A DNA stretch of 64,000 bases from Parabacteroides sp. PFB2-10 (lineage in GTDB: Bacteria > Bacteroidota > Bacteroidia > Bacteroidales > Tannerellaceae). The translations under genes were made by a program, and so were the position numbers. Below, in pieces: positions 44,355-53,100 of the stretch. Numbering within the stretch: the first letter of the stretch is position 1; each line of letters opens with the position of its first letter. The notes under the pieces were generated by a model. That model was not told where the DNA came from, ran no database searches, and worked only from the letters and a program-made list of their open reading frames with translations. The stretch spans positions 273,599 to 337,598 of the forward strand of contig NZ_JARXWI010000003.1 of NCBI RefSeq assembly GCF_029893085.1, in the 5' to 3' direction.

Positions 44355-45098
44355 CTATTCCATCCTTTCTGCTTTTCTGGCCAGTTTGCGGAACACCTCA
44401 TCCATCGACGAGGCATTAAATTGCTGTTTCAGGTTCGATGGCGAGTCGAGCGCGTCGATACGTCCGTCGACCATCATCGACACCCGGTGGCAATATTCCG
44501 CCTCATCCATATAGTGCGTGGTTACGAATATCGTAATGCCCCGGTTGGCCGCTTCGTATATCATCTCCCAGAACTGTCGCCGGGTGGTGGGATCGACCCC
44601 GCCTGTCGGCTCGTCGAGGAAGACAATCTTCGGCTCATGGAAGATCGAAACCGAGAAAGCCAGTTTCTGTTTCCACCCCAGCGGCAACGAGTCAACCAGC
44701 GTATCGCGTTCCTTCGTGAAGTCCAACCGCTCGAGCAGTTCCTCCGTTTTGCGGGCGATATCGGCATCTTTCATCCCGTAAATCCCGGCATATAGGCGGA
44801 TATTCTCCCATACCTTCAGGTCGCCATACAACGAAAACTTCTGGCTCATGTAGCCGATATTCTGCTTGATCTTCTCCTGTTGGCGGGCAATATCGAAGCC
44901 TGCCACCTGCCCCATGCCGGAGGTCGGGCGGCTCAGACCGCACAACATACGCATGGCGGTGGTCTTTCCCGCTCCGTTTGCCCCGAGAAAACCGAATATC
45001 TCCCCCCGCCGCACCTCGAAAGAGATGTGGTCGACGGCGGTGAACGAACCGAATTTCTTGGTCAGATCCTTCGTTTGTATGACGATATCGTTATTCAT
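44355..45098 (-). CDS. ABC transporter ATP-binding protein (YbhF-like, second NBD)
   Basis: A 247-residue nucleotide-binding subunit: Walker A GANGAGKTT (40-48), Walker B KIVFLDEPTGG, H-loop THY. The signature motif is LPLGWKQKLAF rather than LSGGQ; this variant is seen in the second ATPase half of YbhF-type exporters, so it is probably natural to the family and not damage. In E. coli the two ATPases are one polypeptide; here they are separate genes 21 bases apart. Confidence 0.92.
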   Translation of the reverse strand: MNNDIVIQTKDLTKKFGSFTAVDHISFEVRRGEIFGFLGANGAGKTTAMRMLCGLSRPTSGMGQVAGFDIARQQEKIKQNIGYMSQKFSLYGDLKVWENIRLYAGIYGMKDADIARKTEELLERLDFTKERDTLVDSLPLGWKQKLAFSVSIFHEPKIVFLDEPTGGVDPTTRRQFWEMIYEAANRGITIFVTTHYMDEAEYCHRVSMMVDGRIDALDSPSNLKQQFNASSMDEVFRKLARKAERME

Positions 45099-45119
45099 CC
45101 TGTATTTTCCCCTTGTCTA

Positions 45120-46031
45120 TTAATCTTTGGCCAGCCGCATATAGCAATCCTCAATATTCGCTTCTACCCGCTCGATCCGAACAGCGCTATGCCCTTTCTG
45201 TTGCAGCTGCGTCAACAATGCGCTGCTGTCGAAAGCGCCGTCTGCCACCGTAAAGTGATGAGACTCGCCCGACACATAACAATGATCAACGCCTTTGTAT
45301 TCCCTCACATCGTGCAAAAGACGGAAAATATCATCGCCTTTCACCGCATAAAGCGGCAGATCGAACTGACGGATGATATCCATCGGCCGGTTGATCGACA
45401 TAAACTGCCCGTTCTTGATCAGGGCAATGCGGTCGCAGAGTTTGGCTTCGTCCATATAGGGTGTGGAGACAATAATTGTGATCCCTTGTTTTTGCAGCCG
45501 GTTGAGCATCTCCCAGAACTCTTTGCGCGAGACGGGATCGACACCGGTGGTCGGTTCGTCTAAGAAAAGCACACTGGGTTTATGGATCAAGGCGCAGCAT
45601 AAGGCCAATTTCTGCTTCATGCCTCCGGAGAGTTTCCCGGCGCGGCGACGCTTAAAGGGCTCCAGTTGTTTGTAGATCTCCTCCACCAGGTGGTAGTTCT
45701 CCGCGATGGTGGTGCGGAAGACCGAAGCAAAAAAGCCCAGGTTCTCTTCCACCGTCAGATCCTGGTAGAGCGAAAAACGCCCGGGCATATAGCCCACTCG
45801 TTTGCGTATCTCGCGGTAGTCATCCACCACATCCAATCCATCGACGCGGCATGTTCCCTCGTCGGCAAGAAGCAAGGTCGCCATAATGCGGAAAAGCGTT
45901 GTCTTCCCGGCGCCATCGGGGCCGATAATGCCGAAGAGTTCGCCTCTGTCGGCATCGAAGCTGATGCCCGACAAGGCTCGGATGCCTCCTTCGTAGCTTT
46001 TGTGGATAGTATCGACAACGACCGCCTTCAC
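45120..46031 (-). CDS. ABC transporter ATP-binding protein (YbhF-like, first NBD)
   Basis: A 303-residue ATPase: Walker A GPDGAGKTT (37-45), canonical signature LSGGMKQKLAL, Walker B VLFLDEPTTG, and an extra C-terminal domain (about 225-303). It sits between the HlyD gene (10 bases) and the second ATPase (21 bases). With the other ATPase it should power the heterodimeric permease. The Walker A begins GPD instead of GxN, a conservative variant. Confidence 0.92.
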   Translation of the reverse strand: MKAVVVDTIHKSYEGGIRALSGISFDADRGELFGIIGPDGAGKTTLFRIMATLLLADEGTCRVDGLDVVDDYREIRKRVGYMPGRFSLYQDLTVEENLGFFASVFRTTIAENYHLVEEIYKQLEPFKRRRAGKLSGGMKQKLALCCALIHKPSVLFLDEPTTGVDPVSRKEFWEMLNRLQKQGITIIVSTPYMDEAKLCDRIALIKNGQFMSINRPMDIIRQFDLPLYAVKGDDIFRLLHDVREYKGVDHCYVSGESHHFTVADGAFDSSALLTQLQQKGHSAVRIERVEANIEDCYMRLAKD

Positions 46032-46041
46032 TTTATTTGGT

Positions 46042-46929
46042 TTAGAAGTTGACCTCTCCGTACATGCCCAATTTCAGGTAACCATCGTTCCGAACAGCGA
46101 TCTTCATGGCGTAAACCATATTGGCGCGTTCGTCGGACGTGGTGATATTCTTCGGCGTAAACTCACTCTTTTCAGATATCCAGGTGATCTTTCCTTTGTA
46201 ATCGCGTGAGTTGCCGCCACCAAAATCAGCCTTCACATCTACCTCCTGTCCCAAGCGGATATCGATCAACTGATCGGAAGTGACATAGGCTTTCAGATGC
46301 ACATCGTTCATATCCGCGATCTTCAACAAGGGACGTCCGGCAGAGCAGAGTTCGCCCTCCTGCGCGTATTTGGCCAGTACCGTTCCGTTGATTGGCGAAA
46401 CGATTACACATTTCCGCAATCGGTCTTCCAATTGTTCGATCTGCGCCTTCAAGCCGCCGATTTGCGCCTCTATCGTAGCGACTGATTTGTTTAATGTATT
46501 CTTCTGGGCTTCCAGCTGCTTTTCCAATACCTGAATGGCCGAATTGATATCGTCCAATTCTTTGGTTGTGGCGGCATCCGACTTCAACAGATTCTCTACC
46601 CGCTGTTTCTCTCTCAACTGTTTTGTCAGTTGTTCTTCAATGGGCGCCAGTTGAATGGAAACAATGGGGCGGCTGGCTTCCAATGCCAGGATATTCTGCT
46701 CCAGTTGTTGCTTTTGCAGGAAGAACTGGGTCGAATCGATCAGTCCGATCTGTTGCCCTTTTTCCAATGCGTCGCCTTCTGTTGCCTGAAAGGTAAGGAG
46801 CATACCGGCTACCTCGCCCGACAAGATCACTTCGGTCGCCTGAAACGTACCGGTCGCATCCTGTTTTCCGCTTTTCCCTGTGCATCCCACCAATAGGGCT
46901 ATTATTAAAATGCAAACTAACTTCTTCAT
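46042..46929 (-). CDS. HlyD/YbhG-family membrane fusion lipoprotein
   Basis: A 295-residue periplasmic adaptor: lipoprotein-like N-terminus (MKKLVCILIIALLVGCTG, Cys16), split lipoyl/barrel-sandwich domain (VAGMLLTFQATEGDALEKGQQIG and GTVLAKYAQEGELCSAGRPL), a long alpha hairpin (about 75-165) and a beta-barrel domain (about 210-295). It bridges the inner-membrane ABC permeases and the TolC-like channel encoded 10 bases upstream. Confidence 0.9.
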   Translation of the reverse strand: MKKLVCILIIALLVGCTGKSGKQDATGTFQATEVILSGEVAGMLLTFQATEGDALEKGQQIGLIDSTQFFLQKQQLEQNILALEASRPIVSIQLAPIEEQLTKQLREKQRVENLLKSDAATTKELDDINSAIQVLEKQLEAQKNTLNKSVATIEAQIGGLKAQIEQLEDRLRKCVIVSPINGTVLAKYAQEGELCSAGRPLLKIADMNDVHLKAYVTSDQLIDIRLGQEVDVKADFGGGNSRDYKGKITWISEKSEFTPKNITTSDERANMVYAMKIAVRNDGYLKLGMYGEVNF

Positions 46930-46939
46930 ATTTTTTATT

Positions 46940-48217
46940 TTACTGATTCACCGTAAACTTCAACTCATACATATTCTTCAACAGTTCGATCTCGTGGGTC
47001 GCCTTACTCTGCCGCGCCAGGCTCTCCGCATGTATCTCACGCAAGAGGTCGCTCACCGTGCGCGAGCCATTCTCGACCTGCACCTCCGTACGCTCCCTGA
47101 CTGCCTGCCTGAGACGGATAATCTCATCGTCCTCGCGCATCACCTTCTGCATACGTTCTACTGCCAGGCTCTCCTGTGTCTTTTTCAGGTTCATATTATA
47201 CAGGAAGGTCTCGCGCTGGCTAGCCAGTTGCATCCGCCCTGTTTCGATCTTCGACAAATCATTCTTCCGGGTATAGAATCCGGAGATATTCCACTGAAAC
47301 TTGATGCCACCCATCAGATAGGGCGACCATTGATTCTCCACCATATCGGCAAACAGGTTTAATCCCGGATTGGCATACGCTCCTTGCAGGAACAGACCGA
47401 TTCGCGGGCGCACCTGGGCGTTGACCCCTTGCTGTTGGCTTAACAGATAACGATCCTGTGCATCGAAATAGTTCAATTCGGGACGTTTGATCGACAGTTG
47501 CGGATGAAGGGAAGGCATCACGGGTTTCGCCAGGTTTGTTGTTGTCGTAAACTCTTTATTAATCATAATCCCCAGCATCGTCCGGTACGCCTTTTGCGAA
47601 GCCTCCAGATCCGATCGTTGCTGGCGGGCGCTCAGAATCTCTACTCGAAGCAGATCGAGATCATTCTGCCCGGCCACGCCATTGGTGACATACGACTGCA
47701 CTAAACGCTCATTGCGCTCAAGCTCTCCGATCAGGATATCGACCTCGTTCCGCTTCTCTTGCAAAAGAAGCGTGCCGAAATAGAGCTGGTTCACCCGCTC
47801 CTGCAGGTTATACATCTCTACTTCCCAACTCTGAACGGAGACCTCTTTCTCAGCTTTTGCCCGGTCGACTTGGGCTTTCACCGCCCCGCCTTCGTAGATC
47901 GCCTGTTCGATCTGAACAGATGCTTTGTACTGATCCTTACGCAATCCATCGAAATCAAGGGGAAACATACTCACTAACTCATCCGGAAAGGCCATGACAT
48001 CCGTCTGATAGGTCGCCTGAAGCGCCACCGATAGCTGCGGCAGCCAGTTCTTGCGCGCGTTGGCCACCGTATAATCAGCCAGTTTATCGATGAGTCCGCG
48101 TTGCTGAATAACCGGATAATTATCGCATGCCAGCTGTTGACATTCTTCCAGGGTGAACGTTTGCGCGGTGAGTAGGAAATTGGAAAACAGAAAAAGAATG
48201 AATAAATATCGTTTCAT
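46940..48217 (-). CDS. TolC-family outer-membrane efflux protein
   Basis: A 425-residue outer-membrane factor: signal peptide (1-18), two outer_membrane_efflux domains with long coiled helices (about 20-210 and 225-420; TLEECQQLACDNYPVIQQ at the start, NGVAGQNDLDLLRVEILSARQQ mid-protein). First gene of the operon tolC-hlyD-ATPase-ATPase-permease-permease, all with 2-21 base gaps. Forms the exit duct of the exporter; the substrate could be a drug, bile acid or lipid. Confidence 0.92.
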   Translation of the reverse strand: MKRYLFILFLFSNFLLTAQTFTLEECQQLACDNYPVIQQRGLIDKLADYTVANARKNWLPQLSVALQATYQTDVMAFPDELVSMFPLDFDGLRKDQYKASVQIEQAIYEGGAVKAQVDRAKAEKEVSVQSWEVEMYNLQERVNQLYFGTLLLQEKRNEVDILIGELERNERLVQSYVTNGVAGQNDLDLLRVEILSARQQRSDLEASQKAYRTMLGIMINKEFTTTTNLAKPVMPSLHPQLSIKRPELNYFDAQDRYLLSQQQGVNAQVRPRIGLFLQGAYANPGLNLFADMVENQWSPYLMGGIKFQWNISGFYTRKNDLSKIETGRMQLASQRETFLYNMNLKKTQESLAVERMQKVMREDDEIIRLRQAVRERTEVQVENGSRTVSDLLREIHAESLARQSKATHEIELLKNMYELKFTVNQ

Positions 48218-48328
48218 ACTATTAGATTATATCCCGGTATAACTTTTTCTTTTCACAACAACAGCGATGAAAACCCAACAGAGAGTCAAGCCCGCTTGTC
48301 CTATGCCGAATGCACATCCTGTTTGTTG

Positions 48329-48357
48329 CAAATATAGGAAGCTTTTTGAGATTCAAA
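48329..48357 (-). promoter_or_regulatory. Promoter of the efflux operon
   Basis: Minus-strand -33 TTTG (plus 48354-48357), 17-base spacer, -7 TATATTTG (plus 48329-48336). The spacer is slightly short. It would give a leader of about 100 bases before the TolC start. Confidence 0.5.
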
Positions 48358-48442
48358 ATCTTAGCGACTGTTTTTTTGGTTTCCATACAAGGAAAATTAT
48401 ATTTTATCAGAGCATCTGTGTCGGATCGTAAAAAACCTCAAC

Positions 48443-48571
48443 TATCATTTTGTCAAAATCGCGGGAGTTTTTTTCCGAATTGGCAGGACTTTGCGAACAA
48501 ACTCCCGGGAGAAACATTTTTTAACGTATCATATTGTAAAGCAAAATGGCGATTTTGCTATCATTTTGTCA
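48443..48571 (+). repeat. Type II structured intergenic repeat, copy D
   Basis: A 129-base element bounded by exact 13-base direct repeats TATCATTTTGTCA (48443-48455 and 48559-48571). Inside are GCGGGAGTTTTTTT, GCAGGACTTTGCGAACAAAC, the CTCCCGGGAGAAACATTTTT block shared with type I, TTAACGTATCATATTGTAAA and an imperfect palindrome GCAAAATGGCGATTTTGC. It lies about 100 bases upstream of the efflux promoter and is not beyond a gene end, unlike other copies. Confidence 0.8.
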
Positions 48572-48636
48572 TTTCGCCTTCTTCAGAAATCGAACCCTGT
48601 TTCGCTTCATAAGTAAAGCAAAATGCAAAGCAAAAG

Positions 48637-48792
48637 ATGGATCATCTCAAGAAGTGGGAGGATCTCCGTCGTGAAAAATCATCATACGAAATGACTATCT
48701 TTCTTGCCCGGACGGATGCCTCGCAAATCGAGCAACTTTGTCACTTTAGGACAATAAATGACACACTGAGATTCGAACAAATACAAAAGTGA
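48637..48792 (+). CDS. Possible 51-residue small protein
   Basis: An ATG-initiated frame of 51 residues, charged and partly amphipathic (MDHLKKWEDLRREKSSYEMT at the start, ending FEQIQK), with no membrane segment. Codon content looks coding-like but I recognise no family and no matched promoter directly precedes it. It may be a small gene, a remnant of a longer one, or chance. It lies between repeat copy D and the surface lipoprotein cluster. Confidence 0.25.
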   Translation: MDHLKKWEDLRREKSSYEMTIFLARTDASQIEQLCHFRTINDTLRFEQIQK

Positions 48793-48948
48793 AGATGATT
48801 TTTAGTTTTTTAAACAAATTCCTAAAATAAGCACTGATTTATACGCAAACGGACAGTTTTGGGCTGAAATTTGTCGATTTGTCATCACTTTTTTACGATT
48901 TGATAAATATTTTTTCAGATTTGTAAAAACCGAAAAAACCGTTTCCTC

Positions 48949-48956
48949 TACCTTTG
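48949..48956 (+). promoter_or_regulatory. -7 promoter element for the BACON lipoprotein cluster
   Basis: TACCTTTG, full consensus match; the nearest TTTG upstream (48920-48923) is 25 bases away, longer than usual. Would start a transcript with an approximately 190-base leader for the three-gene cluster. Confidence 0.5.
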
Positions 48957-49147
48957 TACTGTAAAATAGACCAACACTACAAGGGAGAATATTCGAGGAA
49001 AAAAGTGCGCCAAATTCGATAAAAACCGGCATGCGATTGTACTTACTCAAACAGATGTAAAAACCTCCTGTTAGCAAGGTACTGTAAAAGGACTTAATTA
49101 AGCACAAGAAAAAGCAATTTCTAAGTATAAATTTAAATTTTAAACCT

Positions 49148-49540
49148 ATGAGTGATTTATTCTCAAAAAGAATTGGATCTCTGATGATTTTGTCAGCCCT
49201 CTTTATGCTGGTGCTGACAGGATGCGTCAACGAAGATGATCCTCCAGCGATCAGTGTCTCACAAAATGAAATCTTCTTCGACCAGAAGTCTGATGCCACA
49301 CCCGTCCAGGTAAATAGCAATGCCGAATGGAAAGCATCGAGCAATCAGACCTGGTGCCGTCCTTCTGTATCAACAGGCAGACATTCATTAGACATAAAAG
49401 TACTGGTGGATGAAAATGATACAAAGTTTAAACGCACAGCAATTATCACCTTTGAAACACAAGGAAGCAACAAAACAATCTCATCGATCATCGTCTCTCA
49501 GGAAGGAATCGACGTGTGGGGAAATGGTGAAACCAATTAA
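49148..49540 (+). CDS. Small BACON-domain lipoprotein
   Basis: A 130-residue lipoprotein: signal peptide to Cys26 (VLTGC), acidic NEDD linker, then one BACON-like beta-sandwich domain (about 33-122: ISVSQNEIFFDQKSDATPVQ, NAEWKASSNQTWC, closing IIVSQEG). BACON domains are linked to carbohydrate or mucin binding in Bacteroidetes. The DUF3575 gene follows by 20 bases and the large repeat lipoprotein by a further 13, so this is the first gene of a probable three-gene surface operon. The large protein opens with the same type of domain. Confidence 0.85.
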   Translation: MSDLFSKRIGSLMILSALFMLVLTGCVNEDDPPAISVSQNEIFFDQKSDATPVQVNSNAEWKASSNQTWCRPSVSTGRHSLDIKVLVDENDTKFKRTAIITFETQGSNKTISSIIVSQEGIDVWGNGETN

Positions 49541-49560
49541 TCAAAGAAGGAGAAAGAGAT

Positions 49561-50112
49561 ATGAAAAAAATAATCTTGGTTTGTAGCTTATTATTGACTC
49601 TTACTACGTTAACCAATGCACAAGATAAAATAGCCGTAAAGACCAACGCATTAGGCTGGGCAGCTTATGGAACGATCAATTTCGGTGCCGAATTGGGTCT
49701 GTCCCAACATTGGACATTGGATCTTGACCTCTATGCCAATCCGTGGAAATTTGACGACCACAAGCAATTGATGACTTTCGGCGCACAGCCTGAAGCACGC
49801 TACTGGTTGGGCGACCGCTTTAAAGGACACTTCTTTGGTGTGCATGCACAATACTTCCATTTTGATGGAGGACTCGACAAATACCGCTACGACGGCTGGT
49901 CTGTCGGTGGAGGCCTTTCATATGGATATTCACTGGCACTGAGTGATCGTTGGCTGATCGAAGCCAATGTGGGCGCCGGATACATTCATGCAGACTACGG
50001 CAAAACGGGTCGTGTACAATACCCGGGGGATGTACGCATATACGACCCAGAAATAAAAAACATGTTCGGTCTTACCCGTGCCGGCCTGAGTGTTATTTTC
50101 CTGATCAAATAA
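49561..50112 (+). CDS. DUF3575 outer-membrane protein
   Basis: A 183-residue protein with a Sec signal peptide (MKKIILVCSLLLTLTTLTNA) and a DUF3575 domain, predicted as a small eight-strand-like outer-membrane barrel (alternating aromatic/hydrophobic strands, e.g. WTLDLDLYANPW and GYSLALSDRWLIEANVGAGY, ending in LSVIFLIK). DUF3575 proteins are commonly encoded beside fimbrillin or surface-lipoprotein genes in Bacteroidales, where a role in surface assembly is suspected. Here it sits between two BACON lipoproteins with short gaps, suggesting it serves their export or anchoring. Confidence 0.85.
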   Translation: MKKIILVCSLLLTLTTLTNAQDKIAVKTNALGWAAYGTINFGAELGLSQHWTLDLDLYANPWKFDDHKQLMTFGAQPEARYWLGDRFKGHFFGVHAQYFHFDGGLDKYRYDGWSVGGGLSYGYSLALSDRWLIEANVGAGYIHADYGKTGRVQYPGDVRIYDPEIKNMFGLTRAGLSVIFLIK

Positions 50113-50125
50113 AAAGTAATTAATT

Positions 50126-53100
50126 ATGACACATAAATTCAAACAATTCAATATCAAGGTAGGTTTACTTCTGACATTGTGTCTTATGGTCTTTATGAAC
50201 ACAGGATGCGATGAAGATGATCCTACGGTTTCTACTTCGGTAGAAGAAATGTTCATCAGTAGTGATGCTGCCAACATTCCGCTTACAATCAAAGCAAACT
50301 GTGGCTGGACAGCAAACAGTGATGCAGAATGGTTATACCTCTCCCAAAAATCGGGACGGGGAACAACCGATATCAGTATGATGGTAGAGGCATTGGTGTC
50401 TGACAAGGCACGTACAGCGAATATCACCGTTTCGGCTGAAAACGGCAACAAAACAGTAATTAAGGTAACCCAGAACGGCTTGTCGGAAACCGGCATACGT
50501 ATCTCACCGAAAACGATTACGATTGGTGCGAAGCCCTCACAGGGCAATGCCTTCGGTGTGGTAACGCAGTATAGCGACGCCGTTGTTTCCGCAGAAATAA
50601 CGGCTGGCGAGAGCTGGATCAAAGATCTGATGCCAACCACCGCTATCGACGGATATGTGAAGAATGTATTATATACCTTCTCGGCAACAGAACATATTGA
50701 TGCTTATGAACGCGTTGGTAAGATTACCGTTACGGTAACCTTCGCTAACCAGGTGCATACCGAAGAGATCACCGTAATCCAAAACGGATTGGGCGCTCCG
50801 AACATCTCAACTCAAGAACGCATCTATATGATGTACAACCAGACTTCATACGCACAGAGCCTGTGGGTGGAAGATGGCGACCAGACAAACGTACGTTACG
50901 AATGTCATACCTCCTCCGCTCAGTCGGGAACCGATGGACAAACGACTCCGTGGATCACCGGCGCAACGGTTACTGGCGATGGTATGCTCGAGTTGACTAC
51001 ATTGCCTAATAGCTACGACGAAGTACGCGAAGGTGAAGTAATGATCATCGCTTTCCGCGGTGCCGCTTCTGTGAAAACAAGTATCCATGTGATCCAGTCA
51101 GGCTATAAATCTGCCGGAGCAAACATCCCGAATGCTTTGTTGACACACGATTATAAAGCAGCCACTCATCAGGTGCCGCTTAACCCGATCAACGACTCGA
51201 AACTGAAAGTAGTCGCCAACAATGCCACTGGCGGTTGGGTGAAGGATATTAAAATCGATGAAGAGGGTGTAATGTCCTATGCACTGGCAGCTTACGATGG
51301 AGCATCAGGAAGCTACCGCGAAGCTACAATTACGTTAGAAGCGACCAATGGTCACAGCAATGCTGTTTACTACTACGTCACAGTTCGTCAGTACGCTCCG
51401 GAAGCAGCAGGTATCTGTTTGCCGACCTCGCTGATGACACATAGCTCTGCCGCTCAGACAGGTGTAATGCCAGTGAACGCTAACTACGCATCGAAGGTGG
51501 AAGTAGTCGGTGTATCTCAACGGACATGGTTACAACATGTAAGGATTTTCGGAACCGACCTTATTTACGAACTTACCCAATACGACGGTTCGGCAGGCGA
51601 TTACCGCGAAGCGATCATCACCCTGAAAGCAACCAACGATCATGCAAATGCGTCTTACTACTACGTAACCATTCGTCAGTATGCGCCGAATGCAGCAGGT
51701 ATGAACAATACGACTCAGATCGTGACCTTCAACTCCGACGGTACAACCGATGAAACAATCTATGGCGAAGACCAGATAACGACCCTGCCATTGAATGCAA
51801 TCAACGGTTCAACACTGGTCATTGAAGATGTTTCCGAAAAGTGGGTAGACATCGAAGGACTGGATCTGAAATCCGAAGGTAACAACAAGAACTATATCTT
51901 GAGCTACGGTGTTGCTCAGTTTGATGGCCGTGAAGGCGATATGCGTGAAGCGGTTATTACCATCAAAGCCTCTAATGGCCATACAAACGATGCCTATTAC
52001 TATATTATCATCCGTCAGTATGCGCCGTTGGCAGCCGGTATCAGTGAATATCCTACCATGGTTGAACACGACTATACAGCCAACGCACAACTTTTTGGAG
52101 GATACGATTGGTACAAATTGACTCTCAACGCGTTGAATAGCTCCACTATAGAGTTAGTCTCGGTTGATAATGTTGGATATGGCACAGATTGGTGTCTCTA
52201 TTCTGAAAATTGGCAAATTGGCAACCCAAATGAGAATGAAGAAATCCGTGAATATCGCTTCCTCTACCGCTTAACGGAATACAATGGAGAAGACGGTCCT
52301 TATCGTGATGCACGCTTTACTTTCAAAGCAACCAATTCACATAATAATCCTTCTTATTTCTATGTGGTGGTTCGTCAATATGCACCTGAATATGCGGGAA
52401 TGATGATTGATGATAAACGGGTCAACTTATCATCTGAAGCCCAGATTAGAACTTTGCGTTATACCTTGCTGAATGGTTCTGAAATTATCGACTTATATAA
52501 AGAACCTATCTTAGCTTATGGTGTAAATGCAGACTGGCTTAATATTGAACAATTCTCTGAAGAAGGCAACTATTTGGAATATCGTGTTGAGGCATATGAT
52601 GGCGCTAATGGTCCATTCCGTGAAGGGTATATTTGCTTTGTTGTTGGAAATGATCATATAAATAAAATGATCTATACAGTAACTATTCGTCAGTATGCAC
52701 CGGATGCCGCAGGTATCAGTATTAGCGAAGAGACGATCTGCTTGAGCTATCAGGATTGGGCCGATCAGGAAATTTCTTACGAGATACTGAATGGTTCATC
52801 GATCAAATCGGTAAAAGTCAGAACAAACAACAATGCGGAACCAAACTGGCTGACAGCAGATCTTGATGCAGATGGTAAACTGACCTATTCTGTTACCAAA
52901 TTTGCCGGTGGACAAGCAGGTGATGTACGTGAAGGGTATATCGATCTCGTGGTAACCAACTCACATAACAATGCGATCACCTACACTATTCCAATCCGTC
53001 AGTATGCACCGAAAGCGGCAGGAATGAGTGTAGATACGGATGTTTATGTTATACCGACAGCAGGAGCCTTAGACTTTATCGTAAAATATGAATTACTGAA

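Larger units (their letters stand above)
48572..49147. other. Intergenic region and leader upstream of the BACON lipoprotein gene
   Basis: About 575 bases. It holds one short reading frame (48637-48792, listed separately), a TACCTTTG -7 element at 48949-48956 and then an A/T-rich leader of about 190 bases to the ATG at 49148. I see no terminator or known riboswitch in the leader. Confidence 0.45.

Noticed and set aside
44355..45098. Damaged ATPase because LSGGQ is missing
   Set aside because: LPLGWKQ is a known variant in the second ATPase of YbhF-type exporters and the Walker motifs are intact.
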